Part shown: positions 1 through 9,067 of the stretch, piece by piece | Layout of the letters: every line of letters begins with the position of its first letter | How positions within the stretch are numbered: the first letter of the stretch is position 1 | Assembly (NCBI RefSeq): GCF_009767915.1 | Contig: NZ_WSRP01000021.1 | Coordinates: 1-46,870, forward strand | Direction of reading: 5' to 3' | Length of the DNA: 46,870 nucleotides | Source: Parasutterella muris | GTDB lineage: Bacteria; Pseudomonadota; Gammaproteobacteria; Burkholderiales; Burkholderiaceae_F | Program-made: the position numbers and the translations under genes | Notes under the pieces: generated by a model | Told to the model about the DNA's origin: nothing | Database searches by the model: none | The model's input: the letters and a program-made list of their open reading frames with translations, nothing else

Positions 1-1167
1 ACAAAGCCCCACGTGAACGTGGGTACCATCGGTCACGTTGACCATGGCAAAACAACTCTGACGGCTGCTATCACAACCGTTCTTTCCAACAAGTTCGGCG
101 GCGAAGCCAAAGCCTACGATCAGATTGACGCTGCTCCTGAAGAAAAAGCACGCGGCATCACGATCAACACCGCTCACGTTGAATACGAAACTGAAAAGCG
201 TCACTACGCTCACGTTGACTGCCCGGGACACGCTGACTACGTTAAGAACATGATTACCGGTGCTGCCCAGATGGACGGCGCTATTTTGGTTGTTTCCGCT
301 TCTGACGGCCCGATGCCGCAGACTCGTGAACACATCCTTCTTGCTCGTCAGGTTGGTGTTCCCTACATCATCGTTTACCTCAACAAGTGCGACCTCGTCG
401 AAGACGAAGAACTGCTTGAACTGGTTGAAATGGAAGTTCGCGAACTTCTGAGCAACTACGACTTCCCGGGCGATGACATTCCTATCATCAAGGGTTCTGC
501 CCGTATGGCTCTCGAAGGCGACAAAGGCCCGATGGGTGAAGAATCCATCCTGAAGCTTGCCGACACACTCGACTCTTACATTCCGACACCGGAACGCGCT
601 ATTGATCAGCCGTTCCTTATGCCGGTTGAAGACGTGTTCTCGATTTCCGGCCGCGGTACAGTTGTGACCGGCCGTGTCGAACGCGGTGTCATCAAAGTTG
701 GTGATGAAGTTGAAATCGTCGGTATTCGTCCGACACAGAAGACCACCTGCACAGGCGTTGAAATGTTCCGCAAACTGCTGGATCAGGGCGAAGCCGGTGA
801 CAACGTTGGTATCCTTCTTCGCGGTACAAAGCGTGAAGACGTTGAACGCGGTCAGGTTCTTGCTAAACCGGGCACCATCACACCGCACACAGAATTCCAG
901 GCAGAAGTTTACGTTCTGACTAAGGAAGAAGGCGGTCGTCACACACCGTTCTTCAAAGGCTATCGTCCGCAGTTCTACTTCCGTACAACTGACGTTACCG
1001 GCACAATTCAGCTGCCTGAAGGCGTTGAAATGGTTATGCCCGGCGACAACATCCGTATGGACGTTACACTGATCGCCCCGATCGCTATGGAAGAAGGTCT
1101 TCGCTTCGCTATCCGTGAAGGCGGCCACACTGTCGGTGCCGGCGTTGTTTCTAAGATCGAAGCCTAA
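1..1167 (+). CDS. tuf: Elongation factor Tu, copy 1 (5' end cut by window edge)
   Basis: EF-Tu is the GTPase that delivers aminoacyl-tRNA to the ribosomal A site. The reading frame is open from base 1 and lacks only the first eight residues when compared with the complete copy at 16758-17948. The P-loop GHVDHGKT, the DCPGH switch motif and the NKCD guanine-specificity motif are all present, followed by the two beta-barrel domains. Over the whole shared length this copy looks identical to the second one, also at third codon positions, which points to gene conversion. It lies upstream of tRNA-Trp, secE and nusG, the usual tufB position in proteobacteria. Confidence 0.98.
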   Translation, partial: TKPHVNVGTIGHVDHGKTTLTAAITTVLSNKFGGEAKAYDQIDAAPEEKARGITINTAHVEYETEKRHYAHVDCPGHADYVKNMITGAAQMDGAILVVSASDGPMPQTREHILLARQVGVPYIIVYLNKCDLVEDEELLELVEMEVRELLSNYDFPGDDIPIIKGSARMALEGDKGPMGEESILKLADTLDSYIPTPERAIDQPFLMPVEDVFSISGRGTVVTGRVERGVIKVGDEVEIVGIRPTQKTTCTGVEMFRKLLDQGEAGDNVGILLRGTKREDVERGQVLAKPGTITPHTEFQAEVYVLTKEEGGRHTPFFKGYRPQFYFRTTDVTGTIQLPEGVEMVMPGDNIRMDVTLIAPIAMEEGLRFAIREGGHTVGAGVVSKIEA

Positions 1168-1168
1168 T
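1..1168 (+). repeat. Long direct repeat A (tuf copy 1)
   Basis: This stretch matches 16782-17949 in the same orientation with no difference that I could find. The match ends one base after the stop codon, where the sequences diverge (taag here, ttaa in the other copy). The left limit is unknown because the window begins inside the repeat. Confidence 0.9.
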
Positions 1169-1178
1169 AAGTTTTAAG

Positions 1179-1196
1179 CTCTCTCGTTTGAGAGAG
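1179..1196 (+). other. Hairpin between tuf and tRNA-Trp
   Basis: CTCTCTC and GAGAGAG form a perfect 7-bp stem around a GTTT loop. No T-run follows, so this is more likely a pause or RNA-processing element in a tuf-tRNA-Trp cotranscript than a terminator. That role is inferred. Confidence 0.45.
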
Positions 1197-1201
1197 TCAA
1201 T

Positions 1202-1277
1202 AGGGGTATAGCTCAATTGGCAGAGCGACGGTCTCCAAAACCGTAGGTTGAGGGTTCGATTCCTTCTGCCCCTGCCA
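1202..1277 (+). tRNA. tRNA-Trp (anticodon CCA)
   Basis: The 76-base cloverleaf has acceptor arms AGGGGTA and TGCCCCT, a D arm GCTCAATTGG, an anticodon stem ACGGT/ACCGT with loop CTCCAAA (anticodon CCA at 1235-1237), a T loop TTCGATT, discriminator G and an encoded 3' CCA. It sits between tuf and secE, as in many proteobacteria. Confidence 0.97.
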
Positions 1278-1285
1278 CAATTCAG

Positions 1286-1309
1286 AACCGCGGTCCTCGG
1301 ATCGCGGTT
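1286..1309 (+). other. Hairpin in the tRNA-Trp/secE gap
   Basis: AACCGCGGTC and GATCGCGGTT form a 10-bp stem (one G-U) with loop CTCG. The following TTTGATTT is only weakly T-rich. It could be an inefficient terminator or a tRNA 3'-processing element placed just before the secE ribosome binding site. Confidence 0.45.
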
Positions 1310-1329
1310 TGATTTCACCGGAAATACAG

Positions 1330-1713
1330 ATGAGTACGCAAAAAACAGCACCAGCACCCGAAAGCAAAGGCGGTATCGTTCTGATGACGATCGCCGTTCT
1401 TATCGCTTTGAGCGGAGTGTTTGCTTTTGCTCTGTTAGCCGAACAACCGACAGCTGTTCGTGCCGGCATTTTAGTCGGCTGTCTGGCTGTGGGTGTCGTT
1501 ATTGGATGGTTCAGTGCTCCCGGAAAAGAGTTTGCTGCGTATTGCCGCGCCTCTTATGAAGAGCTGAGAAGAGTTGTTTGGCCGACCAGAAAAGAGACAG
1601 TCAATACGACAGGGCTCGTTTGTGCCTTTGTCGTTGTCGTAGCTTTTTTCCTTTTCGTGGTTGACAAGCTGATTGAATTCCTCCTTTACGATGTACTTCT
1701 TTCCTTAATCTAA
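1330..1713 (+). CDS. secE: Preprotein translocase subunit SecE
   Basis: SecE is the small clamp subunit of the SecYEG channel in the inner membrane. The 127-residue product has three hydrophobic segments (about residues 15-38, 44-62 and 95-118), the three-span form also found in E. coli rather than the single-span form common elsewhere. The conserved cytoplasmic amphipathic motif before the last span (YEELRRVVWPTRKE, residues 76-89) is diagnostic. I chose the ATG at 1330, preceded by GGAAA, over an in-frame TTG at 1309 that lies inside a hairpin. nusG follows after 11 bases. Confidence 0.96.
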   Translation: MSTQKTAPAPESKGGIVLMTIAVLIALSGVFAFALLAEQPTAVRAGILVGCLAVGVVIGWFSAPGKEFAAYCRASYEELRRVVWPTRKETVNTTGLVCAFVVVVAFFLFVVDKLIEFLLYDVLLSLI

Positions 1714-1724
1714 CGAGGCAAGTT

Positions 1725-2264
1725 ATGGCAGACGACATGAAGTGGTACGTTATTCACACTTACTCCGGAATGGAGAAAAGTGCTGAATCCGCACTGAGGG
1801 AGCGCATTAAGCGCGCCGGCCTTGAAGATTCTTTCGGAGAAATTCTTCTGCCGACTGAAGATGTCGCTGAAGTCCGCAACGGTAAAAAGCGTGTTTCCAC
1901 ACGTCGCATGTACTCCGGCTATATTTTCGTCAACATGATCATGAATGACGAAACATGGCATCTGGTTAAGAATACACCGCGCATCACCGGCTTTTTAGGC
2001 GGTAGCGCGAACAGGCCTTCTCCCTTGCCTACTCGTGAAATCGATGTAATCAAGAAGAAGATGGCAGACGGAAATGAAGCTCCGAGACCGAGAGTTGAAT
2101 TCGAGGTTGGTGAGTCTGTCCGTATTAAGAACGGTCCGTTTACAGAATTTAAAGGAATTATTGAGGACGTTAACTACGATAAGAACCGACTTCGTGTTAA
2201 AGTTCTCATCTTTGGTCGTGAGACCCCCGTTGAATTAGCGTTCAACGAAGTAGAAAAAGGTTAA
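1725..2264 (+). CDS. nusG: Transcription termination/antitermination factor NusG
   Basis: NusG binds the RNA polymerase clamp to suppress pausing. Through its KOW domain it contacts Rho or ribosomal protein S10, coupling transcription to translation. The 179-residue protein has the N-terminal NGN domain (starting MKWYVIHTYSG, with RRMYSGYIFV about residues 60-69) and a C-terminal KOW domain (about 125-177, including FEVGESVRI). The start has a GAGG ribosome binding site eight bases upstream. It is paired with secE, the standard arrangement. Confidence 0.98.
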   Translation: MADDMKWYVIHTYSGMEKSAESALRERIKRAGLEDSFGEILLPTEDVAEVRNGKKRVSTRRMYSGYIFVNMIMNDETWHLVKNTPRITGFLGGSANRPSPLPTREIDVIKKKMADGNEAPRPRVEFEVGESVRIKNGPFTEFKGIIEDVNYDKNRLRVKVLIFGRETPVELAFNEVEKG

Positions 2265-2362
2265 TTCTCCTGATCGTTAAGAGTCCGACGATTAGGTTTT
2301 TACAGTGGACTTAATTTTTACCTCGGGGAGCTTTTAAAAGCGATTACCCGTAAGGAAAGCAA
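2265..2362 (+). promoter_or_regulatory. rplK leader region
   Basis: This 98-base gap holds a 12-base palindrome GCTTTTAAAAGC (2330-2341) and a weak ATCGT/ACGAT stem followed by a T5 run. In E. coli the L11-L1 mRNA leader is bound by L1 for autoregulation. A comparable site could be here, but I could not identify an L1-type fold with confidence. Confidence 0.25.
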
Positions 2363-2797
2363 ATGGCAAAGAAAATCGTAGGCTTTATTAAGCTTCAGGT
2401 TCCTGCCGGCAAAGCGAATCCTTCGCCTCCTATCGGACCGGCGTTGGGCCAGCGCGGCTTGAACATTATGGAATTCTGCAAAGCGTTCAATGCTAAGACA
2501 CAGGGTGTTGAACCTGGTCTGCCGATTCCTGTTGTGATCACAGCGTACGCCGATAAGAGCTTCACATTCATCATGAAGACTCCCCCGGCTACTATTCTGA
2601 TTAAGAAAGCCGCGAAGATTCAGAAGGGTTCTGCACGTCCTCATACTGACAAAGTCGGTAAGATCACACGTGCTCAGGCTGAAGAGATCGCCAAGACAAA
2701 GATGCCTGACCTCACAGCAGCCGATATGGACGCCGCCGTTCGCACGATCGCCGGAAGCGCTCGTTCGATGGGTATTACCGTTGAAGGAGTTAAGTAA
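2363..2797 (+). CDS. rplK: 50S ribosomal protein L11
   Basis: L11 forms the base of the GTPase-associated centre on 23S rRNA and is needed for the stringent response through RelA. The 144-residue product has the N-terminal [30 protein letters not shown] region typical of L11 in two parts (residues 11-25 and 26-40) and the C-terminal RNA-binding domain ending in [12 protein letters not shown]. The AAGGAAAG ribosome binding site is well placed. The stop overlaps the rplA start by one base (TAATG), so the two are translationally coupled. Confidence 0.98.
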   Translation: MAKKIVGFIKLQVPAGKANPSPPIGPALGQRGLNIMEFCKAFNAKTQGVEPGLPIPVVITAYADKSFTFIMKTPPATILIKKAAKIQKGSARPHTDKVGKITRAQAEEIAKTKMPDLTAADMDAAVRTIAGSARSMGITVEGVK

Positions 2798-3486
2798 TGG
2801 CTATCAGCAAACGTGAAAAAGAAAACAAGAGCAAAGTCGAGGCTCAGAAGTTCTACAGCCTCAACGAAGCGATTGAACTCGTGAAGGCTCTCGCCAACGC
2901 TAAGTTTGACGAATCCGTTGACGTTGCTGTTCAGCTTGGTATTGATCCTCGCAAGAGCGACCAGGCTGTCCGTGGTGCGATCGTTATGCCTGCCGGTACA
3001 GGCAAGACTGTTCGCGTTGCCGTGTTCGCTCAGGGCGCTGCTGCTGAAGCCGCCAAAGAAGCCGGTGCTGATGTTGTTGGTCTGGAAGACCTGGTTCACC
3101 AGGTTAAGGCCGGTGAAATCAACTTCGACATCGTTATCGCCGAACCGTCCGCAATGCGTTTTGTCGGTCAGGTTGGTCAGATCCTCGGCCCGCGCGGTTT
3201 AATGCCGAATCCGAAGCTTGGTACTGTTACTCCGAACGTTGCTCAGGCTGTTAAGAACGCCAAAGCAGGTCAGGTTCAGTTCCGTGCCGATAAAGCTGGT
3301 ATCATCCACGCTCCTGTCGGCCGTGCTTCTTTCGAAGCCGACAAGCTTCTTCAGAACGTCAAAGCGCTGGTTGAAGCCCTCAATAAGGCCAAACCCGCTT
3401 CAGCAAAGGGTGTCTACCTTCGCAAGATGTCCGTCAGCTCTACAATGGGCCCCGGCGTCAAGATCGACGTTCAGACATTAGGATAA
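2797..3486 (+). CDS. rplA: 50S ribosomal protein L1
   Basis: L1 forms the mobile stalk at the E site and represses its own operon mRNA in many bacteria. The 229 residues match the family length. The signature [16 protein letters not shown] (about residues 128-143) is intact, as is the C-terminal motif [11 protein letters not shown]. The start overlaps the rplK stop by one base. A 261-base leader follows before rplJ. Confidence 0.98.
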   Translation: MAISKREKENKSKVEAQKFYSLNEAIELVKALANAKFDESVDVAVQLGIDPRKSDQAVRGAIVMPAGTGKTVRVAVFAQGAAAEAAKEAGADVVGLEDLVHQVKAGEINFDIVIAEPSAMRFVGQVGQILGPRGLMPNPKLGTVTPNVAQAVKNAKAGQVQFRADKAGIIHAPVGRASFEADKLLQNVKALVEALNKAKPASAKGVYLRKMSVSSTMGPGVKIDVQTLG

Positions 3487-3747
3487 TTTGATCGTCTGAA
3501 TCAGATGATCCGAGGCGAAAGCCTCAAGTAAAGTACTTTGGGTTACGGCCTTCGGGCCGTAGCCGTCAAAGACCGCTGGTGAATGTCACTTCATAATTTC
3601 CTTGACTGAGGATCCCAGCGTAGATGGCAACCGAAGAGAGAACAAGCGTTGTGTGCCGTACATCGGCATTTTCCTTGAAACTCTCGGAGTGAGCCGGTTA
3701 TTAGTAAACCGGTGCTGATAATTCAGCACCTCTGAGTGGAGCAGACC
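3487..3747 (+). ncRNA. rplJ mRNA leader (probable L10-type autoregulatory leader)
   Basis: No gene lies between rplA and rplJ. The RNA would contain at least four stem-loops: GATCGTCT/AGATGATC (3490-3510), GAGGC-GAAA-GCCTC (3512-3525), a 10-bp stem capped by a C(UUCG)G tetraloop (3541-3564), and GGTGCTGA-TAAT-TCAGCACC (3711-3730) ending 17 bases before the rplJ start. In E. coli and many other bacteria L10, in complex with L7/L12, binds this leader to repress rplJL translation. Position and structure fit, but the exact L10-binding kink-turn was not proven by reading. Confidence 0.6.
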
Positions 3748-4281
3748 ATGAGTCTTAACAGACAAGAAAAGGCTGACATGATCAAAGAGATCGGTGAAAT
3801 TATCGCCGGTACTCAGGGTCTTGTTATTGCCGAATATCGTGGGCTGACCGTTGATGCAGCTACCAAACTTCGTGCTGAAGCACGTAAGAATGGTGTTGAG
3901 TTGCGCGTACTGAAGAATACTTTAGTTCGCCGTGCCGTGAAGGAAACTCCGTTCGAAGGATTGTCCGACCAGTTCGCCGGTCCTTTGATGTATGGTTTTT
4001 CCGCCGATCCGGTTGCTGCGGCTAAGGTAATCGCCAAGTTTGCCAAAGACAATCCTGCCTTGGTTATTAAGGGCGGCGCAATGCCGAACAGCGTCCTTGA
4101 CGTTGCCGGTGTTGAGAAGCTCGCTACAATGCCGAGCAGAGAAGAGTTGCTGGCTAAACTCATGGCTACAATGAACGAACCTGTCGCCAAGTTTGTCCGT
4201 ACGCTCAACGAAGTTCCGGCGCGTTTCGTCAGAACTCTTGCTGCTGTGCGCGATGCCAAAGATCAGCAGGCTGCTGCCTGA
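3748..4281 (+). CDS. rplJ: 50S ribosomal protein L10
   Basis: L10 is the stalk base that carries L7/L12 dimers and recruits translational GTPases. The 177-residue product begins [15 protein letters not shown] and includes the conserved [12 protein letters not shown] stretch (about 52-63). The C-terminal helix ending in [10 protein letters not shown] is the L7/L12-binding region. I chose ATG 3748 (GGAG six bases upstream) rather than an in-frame GTG at 3736, because the family starts with M-(A/S)-L-N. It is followed by rplL after 51 bases. Confidence 0.97.
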   Translation: MSLNRQEKADMIKEIGEIIAGTQGLVIAEYRGLTVDAATKLRAEARKNGVELRVLKNTLVRRAVKETPFEGLSDQFAGPLMYGFSADPVAAAKVIAKFAKDNPALVIKGGAMPNSVLDVAGVEKLATMPSREELLAKLMATMNEPVAKFVRTLNEVPARFVRTLAAVRDAKDQQAAA

Positions 4282-4332
4282 TTTAGTTAAATTAGTTTAA
4301 ATTTTACGTACACAACGTATTGGAGTAACAAA

Positions 4333-4710
4333 ATGGCTTTGTCCAAAGAAGAAATCCTTGACGCAATCGCGTCCATGTCCGTCCTTGAAGTTTCCGAACT
4401 CATCAAAATGATGGAAGAAAAGTTCGGTGTTTCCGCTGCCGCTGCTGCTGTTGCTGTTGCCGCCCCCGGTGCTGCCGCTGCTGCTCCTGCTGAAGAAAAA
4501 TCCGAATTCGACGTCGTTCTGACTGAAATCGGCGCTAACAAAGTCCAGGTTATTAAGGCTGTTCGTGAACTGACCGGCCTCGGCCTGAAGGAAGCCAAAG
4601 ACCTCGTCGACGGCGCTCCGAAGACTGTTAAGGAAGGCCTTGCCAAGACTGACGCTGAAGAAGCTAAGAAGAAACTCGAAGCTGCCGGCGCTAAAGTTGA
4701 CTTGAAGTAA
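4333..4710 (+). CDS. rplL: 50S ribosomal protein L7/L12
   Basis: L7/L12 is the multi-copy stalk protein that activates EF-G and EF-Tu. The 125-residue sequence has the N-terminal dimerisation domain (about 1-35), an Ala/Val/Pro-rich flexible hinge (about 36-55) and the C-terminal factor-binding domain with [20 protein letters not shown] (about 75-94). The start is preceded by TTGGAG. The last codons carry the -35 element of a promoter, and a strong terminator follows. Confidence 0.98.
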   Translation: MALSKEEILDAIASMSVLEVSELIKMMEEKFGVSAAAAAVAVAAPGAAAAAPAEEKSEFDVVLTEIGANKVQVIKAVRELTGLGLKEAKDLVDGAPKTVKEGLAKTDAEEAKKKLEAAGAKVDLK

Positions 4711-4725
4711 TTTTTTAGGTATACT
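4697..4725 (+). promoter_or_regulatory. Predicted promoter at the end of rplL, for rpoBC
   Basis: TTGACT (4697-4702) and TATACT (4720-4725) are separated by exactly 17 bases; each box matches five of six consensus positions. The -35 box is inside the last rplL codons. The expected start site (about 4732) lies inside the 5' arm of the terminator at 4727-4758, so RNA begun here would lack part of that arm and should escape termination. Confidence 0.65.
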
Positions 4726-4726
4726 G

Positions 4727-4758
4727 CAAGGCTCCAAAATTTTTGGAGCCTTGTTTTT
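4727..4758 (+). terminator. Intrinsic terminator/attenuator between rplL and rpoB
   Basis: CAAGGCTCC pairs perfectly with GGAGCCTTG around an A/T-rich loop and is followed by TTTTT. It should reduce read-through from the ribosomal protein genes into rpoB. An attenuator at this junction is known in E. coli. Confidence 0.85.
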
Positions 4759-4846
4759 CAATGGAAACTCTGAGTGGATCTACTTAGGTCTAGTCAAAGT
4801 CTTCAATGGATGCAGTAAATTTGACAATTTGTGTTATGCCGCGCAA

Positions 4847-4864
4847 GGGCCTCTCATGAGGCCT
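4847..4864 (+). other. Hairpin in the rpoB leader
   Basis: GGCCTC and GAGGCC pair around TCAT, with an additional G-U at the base. No T-run follows. In E. coli an RNase III site lies in the rplL-rpoB gap; this stem is short for such a site, so its role is open. Confidence 0.35.
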
Positions 4865-4933
4865 AGCGTGGCTATTCGTGTCTAATCTGCAACTATTGGA
4901 ATTTCTTTTGTTTCTCTTCCGAACGGAGTGTTC

Positions 4934-7900
4934 ATGTCGTACTCGTTCACTGAAAAGAAGCGTATTCGGAAAAGCTTTGCGAAGCGTCCGAGCGTACTTG
5001 AGGTGCCTTCCTTACTGGAAACGCAATTGCATTCCTATCACGAATTTCTTCAGACCGGTGTCCCGGCTTCTGAGCGTCGTGACCAGGGTTTACAGGGTGC
5101 ATTTACTTCCATTTTCCCTATTGTCAGCCACAACGGCTTAGCAAGACTTGAATTTCAAGAGTACATTTTAGACGATCCTGTCTTCGATGTCTCGGAATGT
5201 CAGCTCCGCGGTCTGAATTATTGTTCTCGCCTGCGCGCCAAAGTTCGTCTTGTTATTTTAGACAGAGACTCTCCTAAACAGAGCACCGTTAAAGAGATTC
5301 GCGAATCCGAAGTATACATGGGCGAGATCCCGCTCATGACCAATAAGGGTTCTTTTATTATCAACGGAACTGAGCGCGTTATTGTATCTCAGCTTCACCG
5401 TTCTCCGGGCGTATTTTTTGAGCATGACCGCGGCAAGACCCACAGCTCCGGCAAACTGCTCTTCAGCGCCCGCATTATTCCTTACCGCGGCTCCTGGCTT
5501 GACTTTGAGTTTGACGCTAAGGACATTCTGCATTTCCGTATTGACCGCCGTCGCAAGATGCCGGGTACGATCATGCTCAAAGCACTGGGCATGACTCCTG
5601 AGAGCATCCTTCAGCAGTTCTACGACTTTGATTCCTACAAGCTCAATGCAGACGGCGCTTCCATGGCGCTTGTCCCGGCGCGCTTCCGCGGTGAGATTGC
5701 TGCCTTTGATATTAAAGACAAAGACGGCAAAGTTATTGTCCCGAAAGATAAGCGCATCAACGCTAAGCATGTTCGCGACATGGAAAAGCTTGGTATTACC
5801 GAGCTGAATATTCCTGACGAAATTCTTGTCGGTAAAGTCCTCGCTACGAATCTTTATGATGAAGAAAGCGGCGAAATTGTTGCGAACGCCAACGATGAGA
5901 TCACTGCCGATCTGCTTGTTCAGATGCGTGAGAAGGGCGTTACGGAATTCCAGACGATTTACGTCAATGAACTGAACCGCGGTCCGTATATCTCCGACAC
6001 GCTGCGTTTGGACGAAACTCCTGATCAGCTTTCCGCTCGTATCGCGATTTACCGCATGATGCGTCCCGGCGAGCCGCCGACAGAAGAAGCGGTTGAAACG
6101 CTCTTCCGTCGTCTGTTCTTTGATCCGGAAACTTATGATCTGTCCCGCGTCGGCCGCATGAAGATCAACTCCCGCTTCAAGAGAGGAACCGAGCAGGGTC
6201 CGATGACACTTGAACCGGAAGACATCATCGACACGATGAAGGCGATCGTTCAGCTTCGCAACGGTGAAGGCCAGATCGACGATATTGACCATCTGGGCAA
6301 CCGTCGTGTCCGCTGTGTCGGCGAACTGACAGAAAACCAGTTCCGTTCCGGTCTCGTTCGTGTTGAACGCGCGGTTCGTGAGCGTCTCGGCCAGGCCGAA
6401 GCTGACAACCTGATGCCTCATGATCTGATCAACAGCAAGCCGATCAGCGCTGCGATTCGTGAGTTCTTTGGCTCTTCTCAGCTGAGCCAGTTCATGGATC
6501 AGACGAACCCGCTGTCTGAAATCACGCACAAGCGTCGTATTTCTGCTCTTGGTCCAGGCGGTCTGACTCGCGAAAGAGCGGGCTTTGAAGTTCGAGACGT
6601 TCATCCGACTCATTACGGCCGCGTGTGCCCGATTGAGACTCCTGAAGGTCCGAACATCGGTCTGATCAACTCCCTGGCTCTTTACGCCCGTTTGAACGAC
6701 TACGGCTTCCTTGAGACTCCGTACCGCAAGGTTATCGACGGTCACGTGACCAATGAGATCGCATATCTTTCCGCGATTGACGAAGGCAATTACATTATTG
6801 CTCAGGCGAATGCGGCGATCGATAAGGACGGCAATCTTTCCGACGAACTTGTCAGCTGCCGTGACAAGGGCGAATTTGTGCTGATGACGCCTGATCGAGT
6901 TCAGTACATGGACGTCGCGCCTGCGCAGATTGTATCCGTTGCTGCGTCTCTGATTCCGTTCCTTGAACACGACGACGCGAACCGTGCGCTGATGGGCTCC
7001 AACATGCAGCGTCAGGGCGTTCCCTGTCTGCGTCCGGAAAAACCGGTTGTCGGTACTGGTATTGAGCGTACTGTTGCGGTTGACTCCGGCACTACGATTC
7101 AGGCTGAACGCGGCGGTGTTGTTGACTACGTTGACGCCAACCGTATCGTTGTTCGTGTCAATGATGAGGAAGACATCCCCGGCCGAGTCGGTGTTGATAT
7201 TTACAACCTGCAGAAGTTCACACGTTCCAACCAGGGCACTAACATCAATCAGCGTCCGATTGTGAACCCCGGCGACCATATCGCCAAGGGTGACGTGATT
7301 GCCGACGGCGCTTCTACTGATCTCGGCGAACTTGCCCTTGGTCAGAACATGCTCGTTGCGTTTATGCCTTGGAACGGCTACAACTACGAAGACTCTGTGA
7401 TGGTGAGCGAGAAGGTCGTTGCTGATGACCGTTATTCTTCCATTCACATTGAAGAGCTCGTTGTTTCAGCTCGTGACACAAAGCTTGGCAGTGAAGAGAT
7501 CACACGCGATATTTCGAATCTGAGTGAAAACCAGATTAATCGTCTTGACGAGTCCGGCATTGTTTACATCGGTGCTGAAGTCAAGGCCGGTGACGTTCTG
7601 GTTGGTAAAGTGACTCCGAAGGGAGAAACTTCTCTTACTCCGGAAGAAAAGCTGCTCCGTGCGATTTTCGGTGAAAAAGCCAGCGACGTTAAGGATACCT
7701 CTTTGCGCGTTCCGAGCGGCATGGTTGGTACTGTTATTGACGTTCAGGTCTTCACCCGCGAAGGTATTGAACGCGATAAACGTGCGCAGTCGATTATTGA
7801 CGAAGCGCTGAAGCGTTACCGTACCAACCTGAATGACCAGCTCCGTATTGTTGAGCGCGACGCATTTGACCGCTTGGCTCGTCAGCTGATCGGTCACGCT

Positions 7901-9067
7901 GCCAACGGCGGTCCTAACGGCCTTGGCAAGGGTAAGAAGATTACTCAGGAATATCTGGACGGTGTAAACGTTCACCAGTGGTTTGAAATCCGCATGGCTG
8001 ACGAGAACCTTCAGAAGCAGATCGAAGACGTTCGTATTTCTCTGGAAGACAAGCGCAAAGAATTTGACGCTGCCTTTGAAGAAAAACGCAAGAAGCTGAC
8101 ACAGGGCGATGAACTGCCGACAGGCGTTCAGAAGATGGTTAAGGTTTACCTGGCTGTCAAACGTCGTCTGCAGCCCGGCGATAAGATGGCCGGCCGTCAT
8201 GGTAACAAGGGTGTCGTATCCCGTATTACTCGTGTGGAAGACATGCCGTTCATGGCTGACGGACGTCCCGTTGACATCGTTCTGAACCCGCTGGGTGTTC
8301 CGTCTCGTATGAACATCGGTCAGGTTCTTGAAGTTCATCTCGGCTGGGCCGCTTTCGGTCTGGGCTGGAGAATTGAAGAGATGCTTAAGAAGGAGCGCTC
8401 CAAGCAGGTTGCAGAGATTCGCGCCTTCCTGAATCAGATCTACAACAAGAGCCACGGCAAGAAAGAAGACTTTGATTCTCTCACTGATGACGAGATCATT
8501 GTTCTTGCCAAGAACCTTAAGAAGGGCGTTCCTTTTGCGACTCCGGTTTTCGACGGAGCCAGCGAGGAAGATATTCATGAGATGCTGAATCTTGCCTTCC
8601 CGCCGGAAGCCGCTGAGAAGCTTCATCTCACACCTTCCAAGACACAGGCTCAGCTGTTTGACGGCCGCACCGGCGACGCGTTTGACAGACCTGTGACAGT
8701 GGGTGTGATGCATTATCTGAAGCTGCACCACTTAGTTGACGACAAGATGCATGCTCGTTCGACCGGTCCTTACTCTCTGGTCACACAGCAGCCTCTGGGC
8801 GGTAAAGCTCAGTTCGGCGGTCAGCGTTTTGGTGAAATGGAAGTCTGGGCTCTGGAAGCTTATGGTGCCAGCTATGTACTGCAGGAAATGCTCACGGTTA
8901 AGTCTGACGACGTTACCGGCCGTACAAAGCTTTATGAAAATATTGTCAAGGGCGATCACGTGATCGATGCGGGTATGCCGGAGTCCTTCAACGTTCTGGT
9001 TAAGGAAATCCGTTCTCTCGGTATTGACATCGACCTCGACCGCAATAAGGAACCTGCTAAAAAATGA
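4934..9067 (+). CDS. rpoB: DNA-directed RNA polymerase subunit beta
   Basis: RpoB forms half of the RNA polymerase active-site cleft. The 1377-residue product begins [15 protein letters not shown] like other proteobacterial beta subunits, so I use ATG 4934 (CGGAG upstream) rather than GTG 4928. The rifampicin-binding cluster reads [20 protein letters not shown], with the Asp, His and Ser residues that mark a sensitive type; Thr replaces one Asn of E. coli. The C-terminal region with [20 protein letters not shown] is intact. The stop overlaps the rpoC start, so the large subunits are translationally coupled. Confidence 0.99.
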   Translation: MSYSFTEKKRIRKSFAKRPSVLEVPSLLETQLHSYHEFLQTGVPASERRDQGLQGAFTSIFPIVSHNGLARLEFQEYILDDPVFDVSECQLRGLNYCSRLRAKVRLVILDRDSPKQSTVKEIRESEVYMGEIPLMTNKGSFIINGTERVIVSQLHRSPGVFFEHDRGKTHSSGKLLFSARIIPYRGSWLDFEFDAKDILHFRIDRRRKMPGTIMLKALGMTPESILQQFYDFDSYKLNADGASMALVPARFRGEIAAFDIKDKDGKVIVPKDKRINAKHVRDMEKLGITELNIPDEILVGKVLATNLYDEESGEIVANANDEITADLLVQMREKGVTEFQTIYVNELNRGPYISDTLRLDETPDQLSARIAIYRMMRPGEPPTEEAVETLFRRLFFDPETYDLSRVGRMKINSRFKRGTEQGPMTLEPEDIIDTMKAIVQLRNGEGQIDDIDHLGNRRVRCVGELTENQFRSGLVRVERAVRERLGQAEADNLMPHDLINSKPISAAIREFFGSSQLSQFMDQTNPLSEITHKRRISALGPGGLTRERAGFEVRDVHPTHYGRVCPIETPEGPNIGLINSLALYARLNDYGFLETPYRKVIDGHVTNEIAYLSAIDEGNYIIAQANAAIDKDGNLSDELVSCRDKGEFVLMTPDRVQYMDVAPAQIVSVAASLIPFLEHDDANRALMGSNMQRQGVPCLRPEKPVVGTGIERTVAVDSGTTIQAERGGVVDYVDANRIVVRVNDEEDIPGRVGVDIYNLQKFTRSNQGTNINQRPIVNPGDHIAKGDVIADGASTDLGELALGQNMLVAFMPWNGYNYEDSVMVSEKVVADDRYSSIHIEELVVSARDTKLGSEEITRDISNLSENQINRLDESGIVYIGAEVKAGDVLVGKVTPKGETSLTPEEKLLRAIFGEKASDVKDTSLRVPSGMVGTVIDVQVFTREGIERDKRAQSIIDEALKRYRTNLNDQLRIVERDAFDRLARQLIGHAANGGPNGLGKGKKITQEYLDGVNVHQWFEIRMADENLQKQIEDVRISLEDKRKEFDAAFEEKRKKLTQGDELPTGVQKMVKVYLAVKRRLQPGDKMAGRHGNKGVVSRITRVEDMPFMADGRPVDIVLNPLGVPSRMNIGQVLEVHLGWAAFGLGWRIEEMLKKERSKQVAEIRAFLNQIYNKSHGKKEDFDSLTDDEIIVLAKNLKKGVPFATPVFDGASEEDIHEMLNLAFPPEAAEKLHLTPSKTQAQLFDGRTGDAFDRPVTVGVMHYLKLHHLVDDKMHARSTGPYSLVTQQPLGGKAQFGGQRFGEMEVWALEAYGASYVLQEMLTVKSDDVTGRTKLYENIVKGDHVIDAGMPESFNVLVKEIRSLGIDIDLDRNKEPAKK

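Noticed and set aside
1309-1330. TTG start for secE at 1309 (and similar upstream GTG/TTG starts for rplJ, rpoB, rplC, rplW, rpoA and rplQ)
   Set aside because: In each case a downstream ATG with better ribosome binding site spacing gives the family's usual N-terminus.
1151-1469. Minus-strand open frames over tRNA-Trp
   Set aside because: They cover a functional tRNA gene and the secE start; no support as genes.
4821-4826. Perfect TTGACA in the rplL-rpoB gap
   Set aside because: The position 17 bases downstream reads CAAGGG, and no -10-like box is found at 15-19 bases. The promoter at 4697-4725 is far better.
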